64,000 bases of DNA from Luteibacter aegosomatissinici (GTDB taxonomy: Bacteria > Pseudomonadota > Gammaproteobacteria > Xanthomonadales > Rhodanobacteraceae): positions 1,488,001 through 1,552,000 of the forward strand of contig NZ_CP095742.1 of NCBI RefSeq assembly GCF_023078495.1, written 5' to 3'. Below are positions 55,739 to 63,181 of the stretch, piece by piece (within the stretch, counting starts at the first letter, position 1; every line of letters begins with the position of its first letter). The position numbers were made by a program, and so were the translations under genes. Below the pieces are notes generated by a model, which saw nothing but the letters and a program-made list of their open reading frames with translations, ran no database searches and was not told the DNA's origin.

Positions 55739-56236
55739 TCATCGAAGGATGGGAGCGACGCAAACCGAATAGTAGACGCTACAATTGGTATCTGGGTTGT
55801 CGACGCACGATTGGGTAGCCTTATCCTCGGCCGCTTTCTTTGTGGGAGCCGATTCAGTCGCTAGTCGATGATCGCCAACAACCATTGCGACGCAGCCATT
55901 CTTTGCAGTTACGACAACATGGCAAGCGGTTCCACCTTGGGTCACGCAGTCGGACATGGCGCTCCCCTTCGCTGCATCTTCAGTCCCACTTTCGCTCGAC
56001 TTACCCAGAAGCGCCTTCGCGTTGTCGGTTGCGAGGGCTATCCAGCGGGCCTCGTACGAAGGGCCGACAAATTCACTTGACGATCCACTTGGTGAAGCAC
56101 TGCCAGATGGAACGCAAGCCATCCAACCGTTCCCTTGCTGTGGGACCTGTCCGGGCGGGCAGCCTCCCTCTGCGTACGTGCTACAGCTGACAATCAGCAG
56201 AATGAACAAAGGAAGCCTTGCCAGCGAAAACATCAC
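55739..56236 (-). CDS. DUF4189 secreted protein (copy 1)
   Basis: This 165-aa protein has signal peptide MMFSLARLPLFILLIVSCS, then GGCPPGQVPQQGNGWMACVP, a linker, and a DUF4189-type domain (ALATDNAKALLG, SDCVTQGGTACHVVV, NCSVYYSVCVAPILR) with Cys pairs. It is one of three intact tandem copies beside virB6. The function is unknown; proximity suggests a T4SS-associated role. Confidence 0.85.
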   Translation of the reverse strand: MMFSLARLPLFILLIVSCSTYAEGGCPPGQVPQQGNGWMACVPSGSASPSGSSSEFVGPSYEARWIALATDNAKALLGKSSESGTEDAAKGSAMSDCVTQGGTACHVVVTAKNGCVAMVVGDHRLATESAPTKKAAEDKATQSCVDNPDTNCSVYYSVCVAPILR

Positions 56237-56322
56237 TCTCTCCGAACTAATCTTTGGCCACCTCTTGCATCATGAATCGTCAGGATTGATTGGTGGTCAG
56301 TAGTACTACTGAGAATGCTACG

Positions 56323-56482
56323 CTACCGGATGACGGGTTCTACGCACTTCGAGAAGTACACATAACAATTGGTCGAATTTGACGCTGTGCAATTCTTCAT
56401 CGCCTCTTCTTCAGCCGCTTTCTGCGTGTGCGACATGCGCGAAGAAGAACGAAAGCACAAGTAGTGCAAAGCGCTTCATCAT
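56323..56482 (-). pseudogene. DUF4189 remnant (internal deletion)
   Basis: A signal peptide MMKRFALLVLSFFFAHVAHA, matching the start of the intact copies, runs into a TGA. In the next frame follow KAAEEEAMKNCTASNSTNCY and SKCVEPVIR to TAG, matching the C-terminus of the intact DUF4189 proteins (copy 1 ends NCSVYYSVCVAPILR). The middle domain is missing and the frame is shifted, so it is a dead fourth copy. Confidence 0.85.
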
Positions 56483-56513
56483 CGATCGCGAATCACATAT
56501 CAGTCGTCATCGA

Positions 56514-56999
56514 TCACTGCAGTCTTTGGGCGTAGCTACACTCGGAATAATAAACGGAGCATGTTGAATCACCCTTGCTCGTGCAAACGGCCGCGGCCGA
56601 TTTCTCTGCTTCGGATTTTGAGATCCCGTAGCCCGTGGAGAGGACCGTCGTTCCGACGGACATCGCGATGCATCCATTCGCGTACGATATTGCGATTCGA
56701 CAGTCAGTTCCGCCCTTTGACTTACAGTCGGTCATCGCTGAACCTTCCGCTTCGCTCATCGACGATAAGTCTTTCGATGTACCGAGAACCGCTTTCGTCG
56801 TGTCGGTAGCAATTGCTTGCCAACGGTCGGCCCACCGGGCGGGAACTTCATTCTGCTGGCCGTTCGCTTGCCCCGGCATTGGGACACAGCTTCTCCAACC
56901 TTGCCCTTGCTGTGGGTATTGGCCAGGCGGACATCCGCCCTCAGCCCAGCACGCTGATGAGCAAGCTAATAGAATTAGGACGAGTAGAAACTTCATCAT
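56514..56999 (-). CDS. DUF4189 secreted protein (copy 2)
   Basis: This 161-aa protein has signal peptide MMKFLLVLILLACSSACWA and GGCPPGQYPQQGQGWRSCVP. The DUF4189 domain has RWQAIATDTTKAVLGTSKD, MTDCKSKGGTDCRI and CSVYYSECSYAQRLQ. It is close to copy 3 in the first 40 residues and is separated from it by a virB6 remnant. Confidence 0.85.
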   Translation of the reverse strand: MMKFLLVLILLACSSACWAEGGCPPGQYPQQGQGWRSCVPMPGQANGQQNEVPARWADRWQAIATDTTKAVLGTSKDLSSMSEAEGSAMTDCKSKGGTDCRIAISYANGCIAMSVGTTVLSTGYGISKSEAEKSAAAVCTSKGDSTCSVYYSECSYAQRLQ

Positions 57000-57002
57000 C
57001 GG

Positions 57003-57450
57003 TTAGGCTCGGTATTGCGGAGGAGCGGATTTTACTTGGTCAGCTTGAGCGGCATGAGGAATTCCAGGCGTACGCCCTGCAAATGCGCCCGGCGACTGAG
57101 ATGTTTCTTGATTGCCCACTCGACCAGGTGGATCCTTGGCAACTGAATGCGACGACCACGACCCAGCCGGCTGCCCATTAGGCCCAAAGGCGCCGCCTGC
57201 ACCCGAGAATGCCGAGTAGGTCAGGAAGCTACCAAGCGTGCCCTGGAAGAACATGGCCGCCATTGGTGGCACTGACACAATGATCATCAAGTCCAACACC
57301 ATTCGCCATGACGCTGAGAAGCGCCATAGCGAGAAAAGCGAGAAGATGGCGTGCACTACCTACCGTATGCGTTGCGGCTGGCTGCAGCCGGAATAATAGA
57401 CCTCGCAACCGGATATTCCTTCGGTGCCGCAATGATCGAGGCCCCGTTTG
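57003..57450 (-). pseudogene. virB6 remnant (internally deleted, frameshifted)
   Basis: Two frames carry virB6-like pieces: FLAMALLSVMANGVGLD in one, and VLDLMI followed directly by IVSVPPMAAMFFQGTLGS in another (ORF 57003-57356). In intact VirB6 these lie about 50 residues apart, so both a deletion and a frameshift have occurred. The Gly/Pro-rich end (YSAFSGAGGAFGPNGQPAGS) also matches VirB6. The remaining C-terminus is unrelated. It overlaps the end of DUF4189 copy 3. Confidence 0.8.
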
Positions 57451-57875
57451 GTCGCATTCTCTTCTGTGCTTCCGGTGAATGGTAGATTCGGGTGGTTTGG
57501 AATTGCGATCACGGCGACGCATTGATTTGCGTAGACGAAGTTAACCTTGCAATTATCCCCTCCACGGTTGATGCATTCAGACACTGCCGCCTGCTCGGCA
57601 GCCCCTCGATCCGCCTCATCGGAAACAATGCCGAAGACAGCGTTCGTACCGCTCGTCGACGCAACCGCGCCCCACCGCGAGACGTACGCGGGAGGCGGGG
57701 GTTGAATCGCCTGGTCGGTCTGGGCACCTGGTATTGGTACGCATGTCCTCCATCCCTGTCCTTGCTGCGGATATTGACCGGGAGGACAGCCGCCTTCTGC
57801 GAAAGTGGCACTTGAAACGAGAAGTGCGATCAGAAGAGCCATTCCTCGTGCTATGTAAGCGTATCGAAGATTCAT
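57360..57875 (-). CDS. DUF4189 secreted protein (copy 3)
   Basis: The 171-aa protein has signal peptide LLIALLVSSATFAEGG and the shared GGCPPGQYPQQGQGWRTCVP. The DUF4189 domain includes SECINRGGDNCKVNFVYANQ and CEVYYSGCSQPQRIR. It starts 17 bp after the virB6 stop and is probably co-transcribed. It is shifted in sequence from copies 1 and 2 beyond the N-terminal 50 residues. Confidence 0.85.
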   Translation of the reverse strand: MNLRYAYIARGMALLIALLVSSATFAEGGCPPGQYPQQGQGWRTCVPIPGAQTDQAIQPPPPAYVSRWGAVASTSGTNAVFGIVSDEADRGAAEQAAVSECINRGGDNCKVNFVYANQCVAVIAIPNHPNLPFTGSTEENATKRGLDHCGTEGISGCEVYYSGCSQPQRIR

Positions 57876-57892
57876 GGGTGTTCGTTCACTGC

Positions 57893-58963
57893 TTATGAAG
57901 TCGTTTTAGTTACATCGCGATTCGGAGCGGTAGTTCCGTTCATGCGCGTGGACGAATTGTACGTCTGCCCTGCGGTAGAACCCATCTGCGGCCCCGTTGT
58001 CGTCGCAGCCGGCGATGGCGGAGAACCATAAGAGCCGGGTGGCTGCCCCTGTGGGCCCGGTCTGCCACCGGTACCACTAAATACGGAGTATGTTAGGGCG
58101 CTCCCCAGCGTACCTTGGAAGAACATTGCAGCCATCGGTGGAACGGAGACGATAAGCGTAGTGAGCAATAGGCCGATGCCGCCTTGCTGCAGCGCCAGCG
58201 AACTCAAGCCTTCGGCATCCGTACCCAGGAGCTTGTTAGCGATCTTCGCACCCCACATCGCCTCGTTTACGGCAATCATCAGGTCCAACACCATCGACGC
58301 GACGACGCTGAGGAGCGCCATCGAGAAAATCGTTCCCAGCCCATACATCAGCCATCGTCGGAACAGATCCTTAGTTTGATCAAATATCAGGCACAGGATG
58401 AACAGTGGCCCAAGGCCGATGAAGAGGGCGATTGCGAATTGGTAGAGGAGAAGCATGGCGCCCGCAGCCATGGGGGGGCTAGCCGTACCAAAAGCCGCCA
58501 GGAGTTCCGCGCGGGATTTCGCGTCCTGCGATTCCTGGTCACCTGGAACAACTTGCACCGCACTAATCGTGGCGAGTGCGAGCTGGGTCCAGCCAAGGTT
58601 CTTATCGATAGCGTCCCTTGTCGTTTCGTCGGTCTTCCCCGTAAAGAACTCGTGGACCTGTTTGTCCAGGGTGTCGGTCAGGAACACCTTGAGATCGGTC
58701 CCACCGAAAGCCATGGTGGTGGCGACGCCAACAATGACCGCGATGCGACCCATGGACAGGACAAGGCCCATGAGCGGCTCGCGCATCTGGCCGGTGAGCA
58801 CACGGTAGCCCTGGACGAGGATCCAGATAGTGACGAGGATGAGCGCGAAAGCAGCAGCCCATTCCGCGATGCGGCTCATCATATCGAAACCAAAGGTCTC
58901 GATTTTCTTGCTCAAGAAGTCGTATATGAGCCGATAGTAGATATACGCGGTTACGTCCTGCAT
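57893..58963 (-). CDS. virB6: T4SS inner-membrane protein VirB6
   Basis: The 356-aa multi-pass membrane protein has TM segments near residues 35-55, 65-90, 160-185 and 210-235, with FALILVTIWILVQGYRVLTG and the conserved LMYGLGTIFSMALLSVVASM. The C-terminus is Gly/Pro-rich and ends NRDVTKTTS. It forms part of the T4SS inner-membrane channel. It follows virB5 as in the X. citri order. Confidence 0.9.
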   Translation of the reverse strand: MQDVTAYIYYRLIYDFLSKKIETFGFDMMSRIAEWAAAFALILVTIWILVQGYRVLTGQMREPLMGLVLSMGRIAVIVGVATTMAFGGTDLKVFLTDTLDKQVHEFFTGKTDETTRDAIDKNLGWTQLALATISAVQVVPGDQESQDAKSRAELLAAFGTASPPMAAGAMLLLYQFAIALFIGLGPLFILCLIFDQTKDLFRRWLMYGLGTIFSMALLSVVASMVLDLMIAVNEAMWGAKIANKLLGTDAEGLSSLALQQGGIGLLLTTLIVSVPPMAAMFFQGTLGSALTYSVFSGTGGRPGPQGQPPGSYGSPPSPAATTTGPQMGSTAGQTYNSSTRMNGTTAPNRDVTKTTS

Positions 58964-59045
58964 GTTCCCTCATCCCGATGCCGCATCGTCGCAGCTGAAT
59001 ATGTCGTTGCGCGAGCGATCGCGCGTTGTTGGCCTGTACGACGAG

Positions 59046-59843
59046 TCACTGGTTACCGGTAAGCGCGATCTTCAGTGCAACGGTATTGACCACTTGTCCC
59101 CAAACGCTGTCCTGGCCGTTAAGTGCGCGGCGTGCAAGGACGGTCTGTTGTTGCTTGAGAAGATTGAGCTGAATGTCGTATTGCTGCATGCTCGACTCCC
59201 ATTTGGTCTTCGCTAGTTCCATGTTGGCCGAATAGCGCTCGGTTTCCTGGGTCAAGCCTTCGGTGTTTCCGGGTGAATTACCGATCTGAGTCAAGCGCAT
59301 GGCTGTGATCTGTAGGAAGTTGTCCGTTTGCTTGCGCAATGACTGAAGGTAGAGGACGGTATCGTTGTACTTCCGATTCTCTGTACGAACGATGTTTGCG
59401 CAGATTGTCTTCTGTTGGCCGAGGACGTCAGAGTTTGGATTGACCAGCGATGTAAGCGAAGATGTCACCTTATCGATGATGCTGGACGATGCGCCCGGGC
59501 ACATGATGTCTACACCGTAGTTCTGATCGATCGTCGTGAAGTTCTGCTCGAGCTGAAAGAGGTCCAGATCGAGTGACTGAAGCTTGTTGAGCTGCTGTTG
59601 CCAGAACGCCGCCTGCTCAGTGTAGTGCTGCATGACCTGACCGTAGTGCGCCAGGGTCTTTCCCCACTGGAGCAGTTCCTTCTGGAAGTTGATGGCTGCC
59701 TGGGAGATCGCGGTGTAGTCGATCACGGGCATGCCTGCCTTGGCAGTGTCGGTGTGCAGGCTGCAGGTCACCGTGAGTGCAGCGGTAAGGCAGGCTTTCA
59801 GTGCATACGACCTGACCGGCTTTGAGATGTTCTTAATGTTCAC
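59046..59843 (-). CDS. virB5: T4SS minor pilin-like VirB5
   Basis: This 265-aa protein has a signal peptide (ACLTAALTVTCSLHTDTAKA), then MPVIDYTAISQAAINFQKEL and long coiled-coil helices (HYGQVMQHYTEQAAFWQQQL). VirB5 sits at the T4SS pilus tip. The GTG at 59843 has GAGGAGAG upstream. It is 21 bp after virB4. Confidence 0.85.
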   Translation of the reverse strand: MNIKNISKPVRSYALKACLTAALTVTCSLHTDTAKAGMPVIDYTAISQAAINFQKELLQWGKTLAHYGQVMQHYTEQAAFWQQQLNKLQSLDLDLFQLEQNFTTIDQNYGVDIMCPGASSSIIDKVTSSLTSLVNPNSDVLGQQKTICANIVRTENRKYNDTVLYLQSLRKQTDNFLQITAMRLTQIGNSPGNTEGLTQETERYSANMELAKTKWESSMQQYDIQLNLLKQQQTVLARRALNGQDSVWGQVVNTVALKIALTGNQ

Positions 59844-59864
59844 GGATTCTCTCCTCGATCAGGC

Positions 59865-62327
59865 TCAGGCAACGCGCTTGGAAGTGGGGGTAGGGCGGGG
59901 CGAGGGGCGGCCCTTGCCGCTACCCTTGCGGTTCTCGTAGAACTGCTCAAGCCACTGGTCCGGGCGCAGGTCATCGGGTGAGACGCCCTCGCTCTCGGCA
60001 CGTGCCGCAAGGACTTCGTGCATGATTTCGATGTTGTCGGTGGAGGCCGAGATGACTGCGAGGGCGTCGTCCAGGCCGCGCAGGTTCAACTGGCACACCG
60101 CGGACGCATGGCCCTGTTTCACCAGGAAGCAGCGCGAGCGCTCGTCGAGGCTGACGACCACCTGGTACTCGGCTTCGGTGAGCTTCAGGCCTTCCACGTA
60201 GTCTTCCCGGCTGGCGTTCGGGTTGGGCAGCAGGATCATGGTCGCGGTCTGTTCGATCAGCGCGGCAGAGATATCGCTGGCCAGGGCGTCTTCCGGGCTC
60301 TGCGTCGCAAAGATGCCCATGCCGTTCTGCTTACGGATGGTCTTCTGCTTGTTCTTCGCGAACTCCTTCAAGCCACCCTTGCCGTCGAGGATCTTCCAGA
60401 ACTCGTCCATGACGTAGATGAGCCGGCGCCCGTCGATGAGGGCTTCCAGCCTGTGCAGAAGATAGTTGATGACCGGTGCGCGGACTTCCGGGTTATCGAT
60501 GATATCCGTGTAGTCGAAACCGATGATGTTGGCGCGGGTAAGGTCGACGGTGTCGTGGGGGTTGTCGAACACCCAGCCCAGCGAGTTGCCCGCGGTCCAC
60601 TTGCGCATACGGATGAAGATGCCATCGTCGCCCATGTTGGGCAGGCTCTTCTGGAAGTTGGTCATGCTGCGCAGGTGCGTCGGCGTGTCGAGCATGTTCT
60701 CGACCGCGCGGTAGATTTCCTCTTCTTCGCGGGAGCTGTAGACGCTCTTGCCGGCGAGCACTTTGACCAGATCCACCAGGAAGTGAATGTTCTCTTCCGT
60801 GCGCTCGCAGTGGAACGGGTTGAAGCCGGTGGGCTTGCCATTCTCGAGGGCGAGGTAGTTCCCGCCACAGGCACGCACGAAGATCTCCGCGCCACGGTCC
60901 TTGTCGAAGAAGAAGATCGTCGGTGACGGGTCCATCTTCTGTACCTGGCTCAGCAGGAAGTTGATGAGCGCGGTTTTACCCGTACCCGACTTACCGATGA
61001 CCATGGTGTTGGCAATCGCCTTTTCACCAAACGAGTTTTCGGCCGGGTGAGTGGCGTGGAAGTTGAAGAAGTAGGGTTGCCCGTTGGTGGTCTGCAGCGT
61101 CGTGACGCACGGACCCCACGGATTGTTTTCCTTCTTGCCGGTCGCGAAGTTATGCAGCGGTGCCAGGCCGAGGAAATTGAGCGAGCTGACGTTGGCCAGG
61201 CGCGTGCGGTACTTCCAGTTACCGGGGAACTGGGCGTAGAACGCGGCCGTCACGGCCAGGTCTTCCTTGACGGTAACGAAGCCGGCATTGGAAAGTTCGG
61301 CGCGCGTGGCGGCCAGGTTCTGCGATAACTGCTCCTGGCTCGCGGCATACACGGCCATCGTGAAGTGGTACTCGCCGAGCACGAAGTTGCCCGAGGCGAG
61401 CTGGTCCATGGCATGGTCGAGCTCGATGATCTGGCTGACGGCCTTGTCACCCGAGGAGATCATCATGCCCTTGGTACGTTCCAGCGCAGAGAGCGCGTTC
61501 TGGCGCCCCATCGGCGAGAACGAGTGGGTGATGACGTACTCGAAATCGAGGTACTTCAGGCCATTCAGGATGCCCGGGTAGGTACCTTCGACGTATTCCT
61601 TCAGATTCAGGATGGCGCCGAAGTGATTCTGGCCGCTGGGGGTGGTCAGGACAAAGTCGCCCGTCTTCGCGGAGAAGCGCTGGCGGCTGACGGGCAGGTA
61701 ATCGTAGATCGGCGCCTTGAGCGCCGGGACCGGCTCATCGGTACGGTTGAGGATGTACGCGAAGTGCTCGAGGATCTCCGAGAACACCACACCGTTGGAT
61801 GCTTCGTATAACCCGAGACGGTAGGGCGCGTAGTCCTTGAGTACGGCCTCGACGTTGCCGGCTAGTTCAAGGATGGTGGAGACGGCTTGCGCCTGCTCCT
61901 GCTCGAGCCGTTCGATGTTGGCGCTTTTCTCGACCCAGCGCTTACCTTCCACGATCGGGCGATAGATCATGGTCAGGTACAGCTCGTTCTGCATCAGCTT
62001 CTGGCTGGTCAGCGAGGAGAAGTAGGCATCGGAGAGGGTCTGGTTGAAGTCCTGGCCAAACTTGGAGGTATCACGGATGGGCCGGCGACGGCGCACGTCG
62101 TGCACCCAGAACGCCAGGTTCGGGTAATCCGGTGCACGCAGCGTCTGCAGCATGCGGTTGAACGAATTGTGCCGGTGTTCGATTTCCCACTCTTCCCGGC
62201 CGACGAAGGGCAGACCATCCATGCGCCACACCAATAGGTAATCGCCGCCGGTCGTCTTTACGACCGTCGGGGAGACATGGCTCGACAACGTGATGTGCGT
62301 AGCGATGGGTGCGTCTGGGGTGAACAT
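59865..62327 (-). CDS. virB4: T4SS ATPase VirB4
   Basis: The 820-aa ATPase powers T4SS assembly and transport. It has Walker A in MVIGKSGTGKTALINF, Walker B in RLIYVMDEFWKILDG, and the family segments GVVFSEILEHFAYILNR and FATQSPEDALASDIS. Its length is typical for VirB4. It lies between virB3 and virB5, as expected. Confidence 0.96.
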   Translation of the reverse strand: MFTPDAPIATHITLSSHVSPTVVKTTGGDYLLVWRMDGLPFVGREEWEIEHRHNSFNRMLQTLRAPDYPNLAFWVHDVRRRRPIRDTSKFGQDFNQTLSDAYFSSLTSQKLMQNELYLTMIYRPIVEGKRWVEKSANIERLEQEQAQAVSTILELAGNVEAVLKDYAPYRLGLYEASNGVVFSEILEHFAYILNRTDEPVPALKAPIYDYLPVSRQRFSAKTGDFVLTTPSGQNHFGAILNLKEYVEGTYPGILNGLKYLDFEYVITHSFSPMGRQNALSALERTKGMMISSGDKAVSQIIELDHAMDQLASGNFVLGEYHFTMAVYAASQEQLSQNLAATRAELSNAGFVTVKEDLAVTAAFYAQFPGNWKYRTRLANVSSLNFLGLAPLHNFATGKKENNPWGPCVTTLQTTNGQPYFFNFHATHPAENSFGEKAIANTMVIGKSGTGKTALINFLLSQVQKMDPSPTIFFFDKDRGAEIFVRACGGNYLALENGKPTGFNPFHCERTEENIHFLVDLVKVLAGKSVYSSREEEEIYRAVENMLDTPTHLRSMTNFQKSLPNMGDDGIFIRMRKWTAGNSLGWVFDNPHDTVDLTRANIIGFDYTDIIDNPEVRAPVINYLLHRLEALIDGRRLIYVMDEFWKILDGKGGLKEFAKNKQKTIRKQNGMGIFATQSPEDALASDISAALIEQTATMILLPNPNASREDYVEGLKLTEAEYQVVVSLDERSRCFLVKQGHASAVCQLNLRGLDDALAVISASTDNIEIMHEVLAARAESEGVSPDDLRPDQWLEQFYENRKGSGKGRPSPRPTPTSKRVA

Positions 62328-62384
62328 GGCGGCGGTACCGTGGGTTCTCGAAAAGGCCCTGGCACGGTGTGCCAGGGCGGGTGC

Positions 62385-62699
62385 CTACTTTTTGCGCTTT
62401 TCCTTCGCGCGATCACGATAGTTGTTGGGCGTGAATACCCACATGCCATCGTGTTCCTGGACGTTCCTGATACGGGTTCTGAACTGCAGGCGCAGGCCGA
62501 GCAGGCGAAAGATCATTTCGTCGCGCTTGGCCATCATCCGCATGATGAAGATCACCACGGGGATGAGGAGCAAGAAGAAGTAGTTGAAGTACATGGCCAT
62601 CAGCAGGCACGAGCCCGCGCCCATGAAGAACGGGACGTAGGGCACGCCCATGAACATGGGTGGGCGCGTGCAGCCGCGGAACAGTACGTTCTTATGCAT
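62385..62699 (-). CDS. virB3: T4SS protein VirB3
   Basis: The 104-aa inner-membrane protein has LFRGCTRPPMFMGVPYVPFF, two TM helices (FFMGAGSCLLMAMYFNYFFL region) and a basic C-terminus. It overlaps the end of virB2 by 8 bp. It is associated with VirB4 in all related systems. Confidence 0.93.
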   Translation of the reverse strand: MHKNVLFRGCTRPPMFMGVPYVPFFMGAGSCLLMAMYFNYFFLLLIPVVIFIMRMMAKRDEMIFRLLGLRLQFRTRIRNVQEHDGMWVFTPNNYRDRAKEKRKK

Positions 62700-63114
62700 G
62701 GATGTGCAGGAAGTTCAGGGCGACCTGCAGGGTGTGCATGACCACGCCCACTTCCGGGCACGAGCCCGAGGTGCCGCTGGCGTCGCCGTTGCCGACCACG
62801 GTCTTGGCGATCTGGGCAGCCGCGCCGATGAGCACGCCACCGATGAGGGCGGGGGTCACGTCCGAGATGCGCTTGTGCGCAAAGGCGATCTGATAGCCGG
62901 AGAAGATCACTGCCACGGTCACCACGACGATCGACGCCGCGTTCAGGATGGTCTTGATGCTGCCGAAGAACCCGCAGACCTTGCCCTGGGTATCGTCCTG
63001 GGCGAAGGCAAGCTCGGGCATGAAGCAGAGGGCGACCATGGCGAAGAGCAGCATCGTGTTCAGCAGCGGATGCTTGGACTTCGCGATGGTGGTGCTGAGG
63101 TTGGACAGGGGCAT
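62692..63114 (-). CDS. virB2: T4SS major pilin VirB2
   Basis: The 140-aa TrbC/VirB2 prepilin has a long signal sequence (LLFAMVALCFMPELAFAQ), then two TM helices (ILNAASIVVVTVAVIFSGYQ; DVTPALIGGVLIGAAAQIAK). It has an unusually long Cys-containing C-terminal tail (SGSCPEVGVVMHTLQVALNF). It overlaps virB3 by 8 bp. Confidence 0.92.
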   Translation of the reverse strand: MPLSNLSTTIAKSKHPLLNTMLLFAMVALCFMPELAFAQDDTQGKVCGFFGSIKTILNAASIVVVTVAVIFSGYQIAFAHKRISDVTPALIGGVLIGAAAQIAKTVVGNGDASGTSGSCPEVGVVMHTLQVALNFLHIHA

Positions 63115-63181
63115 CTTTCAGTTCCTTTGTTACGGTTGCTAGGGTTGGCTGCAAGCCGCGCAGCCCGCGGTGGGGTAGCTC

